DNA of 64,000 nt from CAYGSN01 sp964352675 (GTDB taxonomy: Bacteria > Pseudomonadota > Alphaproteobacteria > Micavibrionales > Micavibrionaceae). Below the pieces are notes generated by a model that saw only the letters and a program-made list of their open reading frames with translations, had not been told where the DNA came from and did not search any database. The stretch spans positions 111,520 through 175,519 of the forward strand of contig CAYGSN010000001.1 of NCBI GenBank assembly GCA_964352675.1, read 5' to 3'. Of the stretch, positions 17,392-26,001 are shown in pieces (position 1 is the first letter of the stretch; every line of letters starts with the position of its first letter). A program made the position numbers and the translations under genes.

Positions 17392-17410
17392 AAAAGGCTC
17401 TAAGCCTTTT
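17392..17410 (-). terminator. Intrinsic terminator downstream of chpT
   Basis: Arms AAAAGGCT and AGCCTTTT (8 bp, perfect) with a three-base loop. Read on the minus strand, the hairpin is followed by TTTTTTGTGTTTTTC. It lies between the chpT stop (17535) and the cheA start (17345), so it ends the galU-pgm-chpT transcript and isolates the che operon. Confidence 0.8.
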
Positions 17411-17534
17411 AATATGCACGAAAAAAATTAACGCAGACTTACTGAAGAAAAATTATACTCTATTTTTATCCACAACAGAACGATAAACTGTCTTCAGCCC
17501 TGTGATTGGGGTTTTCAGGGTACGAATGTGTGTT

Positions 17535-18173
17535 TTATGTCGCGGAGATGGTAAGGACCACCTTTTCATCGTCCCCATTATCGAACTGTACGTGGAAACC
17601 GTACTTCCTCGCCATTAGGCCGGTCATATAGGCGTGGGCGTCCTTGGGCTCCAGCGCAGAAGGGGGTATGCCCAGTGTCAGTGCGTCTTTGACGTTGCCA
17701 CGAAATCCCGCACCTTCACCGCTGGCCGTGATAACAGTTTGTGCGGAATCGCTTTTGCTGACAGCCAGAATTCCGCCGCGTGGAAGCCCTTCCATGCCCA
17801 GCAATAAACCGCATACCAGCACTTTGCAGAAGCCCGTGGGGCGCTCTTCATGACCGATATCGCCATGCGGGTCCCAGTCCTGACGGATTTTGTTTTCCGC
17901 ACTGACGATTGATTCGATCGCCTTGTGTGCGTCTTCAGGCTTGATGTTAGAATCCGCACCGCCCTCACCATAGGCCATGCGATAGGCCTGGAGCTTGGCC
18001 GAGGCTTGTTGTGCGCTAAAAGCCACCAGCTCCGCTGCTTCCGGTCCGGCATCATCGCCCATGTCCTGCATGAACTCCAGCCCGTTATTAATCGCACCAA
18101 TGGGGCTAATCAGGTCGTGGCATATTTTTGAGGCCAGTAATTCCAGGACGCTAATATCGACTTTGTCGCTCAT
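17535..18173 (-). CDS. chpT: Histidine phosphotransferase ChpT
   Basis: Relay protein passing phosphate from the CckA hybrid kinase to CtrA and CpdR. 212 residues. The N-terminal two-helix dimerisation/HPt region has the phosphohistidine in SKICHDLISPIGAINNGLEF (His19). The C-terminal part is the degenerate ATPase-like fold (GILAVSKSDSAQTVITASG) lacking ATP-binding boxes. These are hallmarks of ChpT. CtrA is encoded 34 kb away in the same window; CckA is not seen here. It is 15 bases downstream of the phosphohexomutase gene and followed by a strong terminator. Confidence 0.93.
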   Translation of the reverse strand: MSDKVDISVLELLASKICHDLISPIGAINNGLEFMQDMGDDAGPEAAELVAFSAQQASAKLQAYRMAYGEGGADSNIKPEDAHKAIESIVSAENKIRQDWDPHGDIGHEERPTGFCKVLVCGLLLGMEGLPRGGILAVSKSDSAQTVITASGEGAGFRGNVKDALTLGIPPSALEPKDAHAYMTGLMARKYGFHVQFDNGDDEKVVLTISAT

Positions 18174-18188
18174 AATTAAAACTCCAGT

Positions 18189-19604
18189 TTAAAACTCTAA
18201 TGTATAACCTTGTGATTTTACGGCATCTATCGCCATGTCTTTCAGGCGCTCTAGCCCTTCAGCGGTCTTGCTTTCGGCGCGGGCCACCAGAACGCTTTGT
18301 GTGTTTGATGGTCGTAACAACCACCAGCCATCTTCATTGGACACGCGGACTCCGTCAATATCATTGATATTCAGCGCCGGATCATTTGCAGCTTTCATCG
18401 CTGCTAAAATTTTCGGGACCACGTCAAATTTTGTGGTTTCATCCACCTCAAAACGCACTTCGGCCGTACTATGCAGCTGCGGCAAATGCGTTGTTAAGCT
18501 CGACAGGCCACCCTCAGCGCGGCCCAGACAATTCAGCAAACGGATCGCGCAATAGAGTGCATCATCAAACCCGTAATATTTATCGGCAAAAAAGATGTGT
18601 CCGCTCAGCTCCCCGGCCAGCGGCGCATCCAGTTCCGCCATCTTCGCCTTCACCAGCGAATGCCCGGTCTTCCACATCACCGCCTGTCCGCCCATTTTAT
18701 CAATCTCATCAAACATGGCTTGCGAACATTTCACATCCCCGATAATCGCCGCGCCGGGTTGCTCTTTGAGAATTTCCGCTGCATAAAGCGTCATCAGCAT
18801 ATCGCAGCGCAGGACCGTCCCATTTTCATCCACCACGCCAATCCGGTCGCCATCCCCGTCAAAGGCAATGCCGAGGTCACATCCATGCTCGGCCACGGCG
18901 GCCTGAAGATCTACGAGATTGGCATCCACGGTCGGGTCGGGGTGATGGTTGGGGAAGTTCCCGTCTATATCTTCGAACAGCAAAATATGCTCACCGGGCA
19001 GAACATCGCACAGGCGCTGCAAAATCTCTCCCGCCGCGCCATTGCCCGCATCCCAGGCGATTTTCATCGGCCTCTGGCTCTCATAATCCTGTATCAGGCG
19101 GGCCACATATTCGGCACGAATATCAATCTCCTGAACGCTGCCTACGCCCTTAGTGAATTCGCCAGAAGCGGCAATGTCGCCAATATGCTGTATTGTTTCT
19201 CCGAAGACCGGCTCTTTATAGAGCGTCATTTTAAAACCGTTATAGTCGGGCGGGTTATGGCTGCCCGTAATCATGATCCCGGCATCAGCCTTGCGGTGTT
19301 TCACGGAGAAATAGAGCATTGGGGTCGGCCCAAGCCCTACATTTGTAATATTGGCGCCAGCATGGCGCAGCCCCTTAATCAGAGCATCACAAAGTTCTGG
19401 CGAGGTTGTGCGCCCGTCATAACCGACGCAAATCTCTGGCGTACCGTCACTTTTGCTGCTGACGAACGTCGCAAAGGCCAGCCCAAGCGCATAGGCATCG
19501 GCGGCGCTTAAATTCTTCCCGATCTGCCCGCGAATATCATATTCCCGCAAAATCAGCGGATCAAAATTGTAGGGCTGTGTGGGGACGTCACTCTGCGGTT
19601 TCAC
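18189..19604 (-). CDS. Phosphomannomutase / phosphoglucomutase
   Basis: Interconverts hexose 1- and 6-phosphates, feeding nucleotide sugars for envelope polysaccharide. 471 residues, normal for the bacterial PMM/PGM (AlgC-like) group. Four-domain alpha-D-phosphohexomutase: REYDIRGQIGKNL at the start, active-site serine in MITGSHNPPDYNGFKM, metal loop in GIAFDGDGDRIGVVD, sugar-binding GELSGHIFF, and phosphate-binding RPSNTQSVLVARAE. The start is a GTG at 19604, one base after the galU stop, with GGCGGAG at good spacing. The galU partner supports a role in UDP-glucose and related sugars. Confidence 0.95.
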   Translation of the reverse strand: MKPQSDVPTQPYNFDPLILREYDIRGQIGKNLSAADAYALGLAFATFVSSKSDGTPEICVGYDGRTTSPELCDALIKGLRHAGANITNVGLGPTPMLYFSVKHRKADAGIMITGSHNPPDYNGFKMTLYKEPVFGETIQHIGDIAASGEFTKGVGSVQEIDIRAEYVARLIQDYESQRPMKIAWDAGNGAAGEILQRLCDVLPGEHILLFEDIDGNFPNHHPDPTVDANLVDLQAAVAEHGCDLGIAFDGDGDRIGVVDENGTVLRCDMLMTLYAAEILKEQPGAAIIGDVKCSQAMFDEIDKMGGQAVMWKTGHSLVKAKMAELDAPLAGELSGHIFFADKYYGFDDALYCAIRLLNCLGRAEGGLSSLTTHLPQLHSTAEVRFEVDETTKFDVVPKILAAMKAANDPALNINDIDGVRVSNEDGWWLLRPSNTQSVLVARAESKTAEGLERLKDMAIDAVKSQGYTLEF

Positions 19605-19605
19605 G

Positions 19606-20505
19606 TTATGCTCCGCCTAAATCATTGGAAAACTTCTTAAGTAAATCGCGCACGCCATCACCAATTTCTTCATCGCTCATCCCAAAGACGATATTGGCCT
19701 CAATAAAACCGAGGCGCGAGCCGCAATCATAGCTTTTTCCATTGTGAGTCAGTGTATGAAAGGGCTGCTTGCCGATCAGTTTCGCCATAGCATCGGTGAT
19801 CTGGATCTCACCTCCGGCGCCTTTTTCAAAAACCGAGAGGTAGTCAAACACTTCGGGCTGCAAGATATAGCGTCCTAAAACCGAAAGTGTGGAGGGGGCC
19901 TCATCCGGGGATGGTTTCTCCACCAAGCCTTTGACGGGGGCAACTCTTCCTGTATCACCGCCTGTATCAACAATGCCGTATTGATCGGTGCGCTCACGCG
20001 GAACCTCTTCTACGGCAATCACATTGCCGCCATGCTCGTTATACACATCAATCATTTGTTTGAGGCAGCCTTGCCCCGAAGTTTCCGCGCGCGTCAGAAC
20101 ATCTGGCAGTAAAATGGCGAATGGGTCATCGCCAATAATTTTATGGGCGCACCAGATGGCATGACCCAGGCCCAAGGGCTGCGGCTGGCGGGTACAGACA
20201 ACGGCCCCGGCCTCCATATTGCTGGCCTGCACTTTTTCCAAAAAGACAGTCTTTCCGCGCGCTTTAAGGGTTTCCTCTAATTCGTGCTGGTAATCAAAAT
20301 GCTCCTCCAGCAACTCTTTGTTGCGGCCCGTGATGAAAATAAATTCTTCGATGCCGGCCTCGGCGGCTTCTTCAACCACATGCTGGATCAGTGGGCGGTC
20401 ATTCACCGTCAGCATTTCCTTAGGCATGGCTTTGGTTGCAGGCAGGAAGCGCGTGCCTAAACCGGCGACAGGAAATATGGCTTTCTTTACAGGCTTAAAA
20501 CTCAT
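19606..20505 (-). CDS. galU: UTP-glucose-1-phosphate uridylyltransferase
   Basis: Makes UDP-glucose from glucose-1-phosphate and UTP. 299 residues, the usual length. N-terminal nucleotide-binding signature KKAIFPVAGLGTRFLPATKA followed by MPKEMLTVNDRPLIQH; GLGHAIWCAH, PFAILLPDVL and VEKPSPDEAPS are also conserved GalU blocks. Directly upstream of the phosphohexomutase on the same strand, which supplies its substrate. Confidence 0.97.
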   Translation of the reverse strand: MSFKPVKKAIFPVAGLGTRFLPATKAMPKEMLTVNDRPLIQHVVEEAAEAGIEEFIFITGRNKELLEEHFDYQHELEETLKARGKTVFLEKVQASNMEAGAVVCTRQPQPLGLGHAIWCAHKIIGDDPFAILLPDVLTRAETSGQGCLKQMIDVYNEHGGNVIAVEEVPRERTDQYGIVDTGGDTGRVAPVKGLVEKPSPDEAPSTLSVLGRYILQPEVFDYLSVFEKGAGGEIQITDAMAKLIGKQPFHTLTHNGKSYDCGSRLGFIEANIVFGMSDEEIGDGVRDLLKKFSNDLGGA

Positions 20506-20547
20506 GATTCAAACCGTGGCATGATTGTCCGGGGTTTTCAATAGGGG

Positions 20548-21018
20548 TTAGCGATCTTTCAAGAGCAAATCTTTGGCCTGATTGAGTTTCGCCGCCATCC
20601 ATTCCGATCCTTCATGATCGGGGTGAACCTTTTGCATCAACCTTTTGTACGCGGCCTTGATTTCATCTTTGCTGGCTCCGTCCTCAAGACCCAAAATCTC
20701 CAATGCTTCGGTTTTGGAATCAATATGCGGTGCCGCGTTTTCCCGACCGGAGCGGGTTTTTTTGGATTTGAGATATCCTGCGACAAAGGGAAGGGTCGCC
20801 ACCACAATCGCAATGGCGGCGGGCAGGCGGCCCGTAATGCTGAGGAAAAATACCGCCAATGCCAGTGAAAGCGCGGCAAGGGCAAGAAAAACAGCCTTGA
20901 TCTGCGCAACATTCGCTCCGATAAAAAAGCGGTACAGGGCGAAAAGCCCTAGCAGAATTCCGATGGCGAGAATAAGATATGGCATAGTCTTTATTAGTTT
21001 TGTTATTTTATCTCCCAT
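20548..21018 (-). CDS. Membrane-anchored J-domain (DnaJ-like) protein
   Basis: 156 residues. The N-terminal half has about three hydrophobic segments (MPYLILAIGILLGLFALYRF, then KAVFLALAALSLALAVFFL, then AAIAIVVATLPFVAGYL). The C-terminal ~50 residues are a J domain (ALEILGLEDGASKDEIKAAY) with the HPD motif in QKVHPDHEGS, which stimulates DnaK ATPase. The layout resembles the Tim14/Pam18-like small membrane J-proteins common in alphaproteobacteria. The start codon overlaps the divergent aminopeptidase start (both use the same CATG), so neither gene has a conventional leader; a start at MPYL is an alternative. Confidence 0.9.
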   Translation of the reverse strand: MGDKITKLIKTMPYLILAIGILLGLFALYRFFIGANVAQIKAVFLALAALSLALAVFFLSITGRLPAAIAIVVATLPFVAGYLKSKKTRSGRENAAPHIDSKTEALEILGLEDGASKDEIKAAYKRLMQKVHPDHEGSEWMAAKLNQAKDLLLKDR

Positions 21019-22774
21019 GTCAAACCAAATCGCCGATCGTATCCATCAATTAAGAACGCAAATGAGCGCACGCTCGCTTGACGGCTACCTGGTTCCACGC
21101 ACGGATGAGTTCCAGAATGAATCCGTGGCTGATTATGCGGAGCGCCTGAAATATATCAGCGGCTTTACCGGCTCTGCGGGCTGGGCGGTGGTTTTAGCGG
21201 ACAAGGCCGCGCTGTTGACCGATGGGCGCTATACGCTTCAGGCCGCGCAGCAGGTCGATGGAAAGGTTTTCGATATCGTGGATATCATGCAAACCTCTTT
21301 GGCTGATTGGCTGAATGCGCAGGCGCGTGACGGCGCGGTGATCGGGTATGATCCAAAATTGGTGACAATAGACCAGCTCCAGGCACTCAAGAAAAAATCG
21401 GAAGGGGCTATCGTTTTCAGGGCGGAAGATATCAATCTTATTGATGAAAACTGGCCGGACCGGCCCGTGCCGCCTCTGGCTGCGGCGGAACTTTTCCCTG
21501 ATGACATCGCCGGGCGCAGCGCGGGAGAGAAAATTGCAGCGCTTCAGGCTGATCTCAAAAACCAAAGCCTGGATGCTTTTATTCTCACGGCACCGGATTC
21601 GATTTGCTGGCTTTTGAATGTTCGTGGGGATGATATTCCCTGCACGCCGGTGATTTTATCTTATGCAATTTGTCCGGCGGAAGGGCCGGTGAAGTGGATT
21701 GTGAATCCGGCGAAAATTTCCACAGCAGTTTTGGACCATTTAAAAGGCCATGTTGAGGTTGTCGATTTTGACGCGCTGGAAGACGAAATTCAAAATCTGG
21801 CCGTAAATAGCCAAAAAATCGGCATGGATTTCAAGGCTGCGCCGGTCTGGTTTAAAAGCGCTTTGAAAGCTGAAACCTTGGATATGAAGGACCCCTGTAT
21901 TGAACCGCGTGCGTGCAAAACTGAAAGTGAGAAAGCTTCTATTCGCCAGGCGCATATCCAGGACGGGTTGGCGGTCTGTAAATTCCTGTATTGGCTGGAG
22001 CAGCAAGACCCGACCACTGTCAATGAGTTGGATGTGGTTGATAAACTTGAACAATTCCGCCGCGAAGGGGATGATTACCTGGGGCCGAGCTTCCCCACCA
22101 TTGCAGGTTTTGGGGCCAATGGCGCGATTATTCATTACCGCTCGACCAAGGCGACAAACAAAAATCTGGAGCCGGGAAATCTGCTGCTCATCGATAGCGG
22201 CGGTCAATATGTTGGCGGCACCACCGATATCACCCGCACGGTTGCAATCGGCATGCCGAGCGAAGAAATGAAAAAAACTTACGCCCTTGTTTTAAAAGGG
22301 CATATTGCGCTCGCCGCCGCGCAGTTCCAGGCCGGAACCACAGGAAAACAGCTCGATGAAATCGCTCGGAAACCGTTGTTGGGCGCAGGTTTAAACTATG
22401 CCCACGGCACCGGCCACGGCGTCGGATGCCGCCTGTCCGTGCATGAACAGGCCGCTAACATCTCCCCCCGGGGCGAAGATGCGCTCCAGCCTGGTATGCT
22501 ACTGTCCAATGAACCCGGATATTATAAGGAAGGCGCATTCGGCATTCGTATCGAAAATCTGGTTTTTGTAGAAGAGCAGGGGCCGACGCTCGGTTTTGAA
22601 ACGGTGACGATGGTGCCGATTGATATGCGCTGCGTCCACCTTGAATCTTTAAATACACAGGAAAAACAATGGCTTAAAGAGTATCATGAAACTGTTTTTT
22701 CAAGGCTATCCGGTCTCATTCATGACCATGGCTTGCGAGAATGGCTGAGGGATAAAACGAAGCTTTTATCCTGA
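21017..22774 (+). CDS. Xaa-Pro aminopeptidase, M24B family (three-domain type)
   Basis: Removes N-terminal residues preceding proline. 585 residues from the ATG at 21017, the expected size for the long aminopeptidase P type. The longer open frame upstream overlaps the J-domain gene antisense and is not coding. Two creatinase-like N-terminal domains (MSNQIADRIHQLRTQMSARS, SGFTGSAGWAVVL) are followed by the pita-bread catalytic domain. Metal ligands are seen as D and D in LLLIDSGGQYVGGTTDITRT, H in HGTGHGVGCRLSVHE, E in LSNEPGYY and E in GIRIENL. Its 3' end overlaps the convergent gene by 9 bases. Confidence 0.96.
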   Translation: MSNQIADRIHQLRTQMSARSLDGYLVPRTDEFQNESVADYAERLKYISGFTGSAGWAVVLADKAALLTDGRYTLQAAQQVDGKVFDIVDIMQTSLADWLNAQARDGAVIGYDPKLVTIDQLQALKKKSEGAIVFRAEDINLIDENWPDRPVPPLAAAELFPDDIAGRSAGEKIAALQADLKNQSLDAFILTAPDSICWLLNVRGDDIPCTPVILSYAICPAEGPVKWIVNPAKISTAVLDHLKGHVEVVDFDALEDEIQNLAVNSQKIGMDFKAAPVWFKSALKAETLDMKDPCIEPRACKTESEKASIRQAHIQDGLAVCKFLYWLEQQDPTTVNELDVVDKLEQFRREGDDYLGPSFPTIAGFGANGAIIHYRSTKATNKNLEPGNLLLIDSGGQYVGGTTDITRTVAIGMPSEEMKKTYALVLKGHIALAAAQFQAGTTGKQLDEIARKPLLGAGLNYAHGTGHGVGCRLSVHEQAANISPRGEDALQPGMLLSNEPGYYKEGAFGIRIENLVFVEEQGPTLGFETVTMVPIDMRCVHLESLNTQEKQWLKEYHETVFSRLSGLIHDHGLREWLRDKTKLLS

Positions 22775-24007
22775 ATTCTTGCGGCGCTCCACGTTATATT
22801 CCGGCTCCTTGAACGGTGTGATGCTCAGCCCGCCTGGCCCCATCAGGTTTAAGTTTTCCAGGTCTGTTTTGCTGATCTTCAGGTTCTCCGCCGTGTCAGG
22901 GTGAAAAACAACGCTATTGGGCAGGTTTTTTGCAAACTCTGCATTGATGTGATATTTGCTCGCCAGCACCTCTTTAACAATCATGTATGGGCCTGAGAAT
23001 TCAGCGCTGAGGGTTACAAATTCAATCTCGGGAAAACCTTCCGGCGCGACAATATTGTATTTTGTGGTGATCACGCCGCGATCGCTCTCGGTCTTTTTGC
23101 TAAAGCGAACATCCACATAGTTACTTTTCTGTTTTGAAATATGTTTGAGAATCAATATCTTTTCAGCAGATTCGAAAGTAATATCTTGATCGAAGCGATA
23201 GCCATATATATTGAAAAACATGTTTTGTTGCCGCATCGGATCTTCAAAAGTGAGTGAGACAAATTCAAAATTATCGCTGTTGCGGATTAGTGGATTTTTG
23301 GTAAAAAACTTTTCTCCCTTTTCCGGTACTGGAAAGCTGAAAATCGCCAGAGGTGAAATCTCGTATTTCCAGTTATCGGCAATATTGCCTTCTTTGACGG
23401 TCAGGCCGTCTTTGTAAATAATCTTGCGTAGGAAATTTTCGCTTTTATACCCATACATGATATCGTCCGGTCCGGTAATGATTTGGGTGATGATCGAAAC
23501 ATCACGGATAAGAGATCGGATACGCACGGATTGTAGCCCGAATTCAGGGTCTTCAAAGCTCATATATAGATCTGCGCCCAGCAGGCTGCCGTATTTTTGT
23601 ATGTTTTTTTCGTTCAGGATCGCGCCGTTGGCTTTGTATAAATCCTCAAAAAAGTTGATTTTGTTTTTGAGTGTTTTCTCCATTTCCTTGGTCTCCATGG
23701 GAACGCCAAAGGTTTGATCATATTGCACAACATAGGTTTGTACGGAATTGTAAAATGGACGCTGGTCGATTTTTGCGGCCAGTTCTTCGGAGCTCACCAC
23801 CACGTCTTTCCCGATATACATGAAGGAGTTATCGACAGAATGGTTGGAGGGGATTCTTACATCATACCCACCGGTCGCCGAGGAAAAAGATACCCATTTT
23901 TCATCGGTTGTTGCTGAAGCATAGGCGCCAAAAGCAAATGCAAGCATGAAACCCGCGGCCATGACGCTGGTTAAAAGAGAAGAAAATCTGATTTTTACAT
24001 TTGGCAT
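22766..24007 (-). CDS. Hypothetical secreted/periplasmic protein, 413 residues
   Basis: Unrecognised. It has a clear Sec signal peptide: basic MPNVKIRFSS, hydrophobic core VMAAGFMLAFAFGA, and cleavage near AYA-SA at about residues 30-32. The mature part is mixed alpha/beta, with aromatic residues and no recognised motif or further membrane segment. It is a monocistronic minus-strand gene: rpsU's terminator lies upstream, and it converges with the aminopeptidase gene with a 9-base overlap. A periplasmic role is inferred from the signal peptide only. Confidence 0.8.
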   Translation of the reverse strand: MPNVKIRFSSLLTSVMAAGFMLAFAFGAYASATTDEKWVSFSSATGGYDVRIPSNHSVDNSFMYIGKDVVVSSEELAAKIDQRPFYNSVQTYVVQYDQTFGVPMETKEMEKTLKNKINFFEDLYKANGAILNEKNIQKYGSLLGADLYMSFEDPEFGLQSVRIRSLIRDVSIITQIITGPDDIMYGYKSENFLRKIIYKDGLTVKEGNIADNWKYEISPLAIFSFPVPEKGEKFFTKNPLIRNSDNFEFVSLTFEDPMRQQNMFFNIYGYRFDQDITFESAEKILILKHISKQKSNYVDVRFSKKTESDRGVITTKYNIVAPEGFPEIEFVTLSAEFSGPYMIVKEVLASKYHINAEFAKNLPNSVVFHPDTAENLKISKTDLENLNLMGPGGLSITPFKEPEYNVERRKNSG

Positions 24008-24084
24008 ACGAAACGGGCTTTCTAAGTTTTTAGAGTGTTTCTCTATTCTACCACTCTATTTTACCAAAAATCCCGCATATAAAA

Positions 24085-24106
24085 AAACCGGTAAAAATAC
24101 CGGTTT
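24085..24106 (-). terminator. Intrinsic terminator of rpsU
   Basis: Perfect 9-bp arms AAACCGGTA / TACCGGTTT around AAAA. On the minus strand, a run of seven T follows; on the plus strand, CATTTTTT follows, so it could act in both directions. It lies 43 bases after the rpsU stop and before the next minus-strand gene. Confidence 0.88.
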
Positions 24107-24149
24107 CATTTTTTGCTTATAACGGCCTTTCAGGCAAGGTTTTGAACCT

Positions 24150-24350
24150 TTATTTGCCGTCGCTGCGTTTGCGCTGAAGCTTCCGCCAGCGGCGTGAGGA
24201 TTCGGATTTCTCACGGGCTTTCTTCTCGGACGGCTTCTCGTAGTGACGGCGTTGCTTCATTTCACGGAAAATGCCTTCACGCTGCATCTTTTTTTTCAGG
24301 ACCTTCAGGGCCTGTTCTACGTTGTTATCGCGTACATTTACACTGACCAC
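24150..24350 (-). CDS. rpsU: 30S ribosomal protein S21
   Basis: Small-subunit ribosomal protein. 66 residues from a GTG start at 24350 (MVSVNVRDNNVEQALKVLKK). AAAGGGG lies nine bases upstream, and this start matches the family N-terminus, so the 21 extra residues of the longer open frame are discarded. The core KMQREGIFREMKQRRHYEKP and the basic C-terminus RRWRKLQRKR are typical. Monocistronic with its own strong terminator. Confidence 0.96.
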   Translation of the reverse strand: MVSVNVRDNNVEQALKVLKKKMQREGIFREMKQRRHYEKPSEKKAREKSESSRRWRKLQRKRSDGK

Positions 24351-24588
24351 AGTGCTCACCCCTTTCAAGAGTGTTTGAGTTAGAAATTTGGGCCAAAACA
24401 ATATCAGCCGCAAAAACGAGCCTCTTTCCTAACAGCTTTGAGGAGGAATGCAAGAAAAAAATGAGGCTTACTGGAATATCTTATGACATTTGGTGTTGAA
24501 ATACAAATATATGCACTTTGAGCTCTGTTGCAATTGTGGCGGAAAAGGAGGATGCTTCTATATTCATTTGTTCAAAAAGGGAGCCGTT

Positions 24589-25032
24589 ATGAAACACTTG
24601 TTTTTACTAATTATTCTGGCAGGGGTAAGTTTCCCTGCCTATGCTGCGCAAAGCGTTGAAGGGTTGTGGCTGACGCAAAACGAGCGTTCCGTGATTGAGG
24701 TGTCCAAATGTAATCTGGGGCTGTGCGGTTATGTGTACTGGATCATAGATGGGGGGATGCAGACAGATGCAAAAAACCCGGATGAGTCTCTGCGCGGCGA
24801 GCCAATGTGTGGCCTGCCGATCATGTGGGGTCTGAAGCAGGACGGCGAGCAGAGCTGGGAGAACGGCAAGATTTACAAAGCCGATGAGGGCGATACCTAT
24901 GATGCGGATATTGAGCTTCTTAGTGACGGCACGCTGAAGGTGCGTGGCTATATGGGCATGTCGCTTTTTGGCAAGACACAAATCTGGAAACGGATTGAAG
25001 CCTCAGATTATCCGCGTTGTAAATTGTCCTAG
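24589..25032 (+). CDS. DUF2147 family secreted protein
   Basis: 147 residues from the ATG at 24589, with GGGAG just upstream; a longer in-frame extension lacks support. Signal peptide MKHLFLLIILAGVSFPAYAA, then the DUF2147 lipocalin-like domain: VEGLWLTQNERSVIEVSKC, CGYVYWI, GLPIMWGLKQDG, WENGKIYKADEGDTYDADI and a closing GKTQIWKRI. Four cysteines in the mature part could form disulphides. Members are periplasmic or outer-membrane associated; exact function is not established. Divergent from rpsU. Confidence 0.87.
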   Translation: MKHLFLLIILAGVSFPAYAAQSVEGLWLTQNERSVIEVSKCNLGLCGYVYWIIDGGMQTDAKNPDESLRGEPMCGLPIMWGLKQDGEQSWENGKIYKADEGDTYDADIELLSDGTLKVRGYMGMSLFGKTQIWKRIEASDYPRCKLS

Positions 25033-25064
25033 GGTTAGGCAGCGCTTAACTGGCCGCCTTTTTT

Positions 25065-25946
25065 CTATTGTGCTTCCAAAACATACTCTAGTGCGCCCTG
25101 GATAGAGGCAATTTGTGCCGCATTATTTTCTTCTGCTGGGTTTGGATCCGGGTATACCTCCGTTGTAACGGCTTCATCGGCATGAAGCTGTGCAAACGCT
25201 CTCATGCCGCCAATTGTTGAGCTATAGATAATGCCATCATCGGCCTTAGCCCCGCATATGGTGGGTTCATCACAGACTTTGGTAACAGTTCTTACTTTGT
25301 CAATTATACGTCTTCCCATAGCTGTATCGCGATTACGATCTACTACATAGAGATAATAACCATTAGGTATTGTTTTATCTTCTAAGTCAGGATCGCCCCC
25401 ATCTCTCAATGCTCTTTCGCGCCGTAGCTGGATATCTCTGTCAGGTGTTTCATGAAGATCAATGGCCGCTCTAAAATGTGTGTCCAAATTAACAACCGCG
25501 CGCATGAGGGGAGCGCATTCTTCAACTTCAGACCCTTCTTTAAAATGCCTATTTGGGTCTATCGTAAGTCTGTTCCATCTCTCATTATGCTCATACCCCC
25601 ACGGGCTACCACATGGAAAAACAGCCAGATTGACACGTTTGCTCAGGCTGGCAGCATGTTCCTCGAGAAGGATAAGAGCGCCTTCAACCCCGCTTGGTTC
25701 ATAGCCATGAACGCCGCCTGTAACAAGAAGGGTTGGTTTGTTATTCGTAGGATCGCCAACAGTGACATGAAAGAGAGGGTATCTTTTTGGATCGTGTGCC
25801 AAGGCACCATATTGCGTTATAACATGTGTGGTTTTTGGAAGCGCTTGTATTCTTGAAATAACATCGTCTTCATAGGATCTTACGCGCTGTCTGTTGGCTA
25901 ACCACGCAGCCTTTTCCGCATCACCCCAAGCTTGCTTCGCAACCAT
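25065..25946 (-). CDS. Zinc carboxypeptidase-like protein (M14 / succinylglutamate desuccinylase fold)
   Basis: 293 residues, no signal peptide, so probably cytoplasmic. Zinc ligands are the H and E of LVTGGVHGYEPSGVEG (about His80, Glu83) and the H of AIDLHETPD. An Arg/Asn pair in IDPNRHFKEG and the likely catalytic Glu in TTEVYPDPNP complete the M14 set. The substrate cannot be told from sequence; both metallocarboxypeptidases and amidohydrolases of the AstE/AspA type share these motifs. It stands alone between a plus-strand DUF2147 gene and yejF. Confidence 0.85.
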   Translation of the reverse strand: MVAKQAWGDAEKAAWLANRQRVRSYEDDVISRIQALPKTTHVITQYGALAHDPKRYPLFHVTVGDPTNNKPTLLVTGGVHGYEPSGVEGALILLEEHAASLSKRVNLAVFPCGSPWGYEHNERWNRLTIDPNRHFKEGSEVEECAPLMRAVVNLDTHFRAAIDLHETPDRDIQLRRERALRDGGDPDLEDKTIPNGYYLYVVDRNRDTAMGRRIIDKVRTVTKVCDEPTICGAKADDGIIYSSTIGGMRAFAQLHADEAVTTEVYPDPNPAEENNAAQIASIQGALEYVLEAQ

Positions 25947-26001
25947 AATTGTAACTCTTTACTCAGATTAGATAAGCATGATTAACATAAGGGTCTTTTG
26001 C

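Noticed and set aside
18597..19511. 304-residue plus-strand ORF
   Set aside because: Antisense to the phosphohexomutase; the minus frame has all catalytic motifs.
20645..21016. N-terminal extension of the aminopeptidase P frame
   Set aside because: Overlaps the J-domain gene antisense; the family N-terminus begins at 21017.
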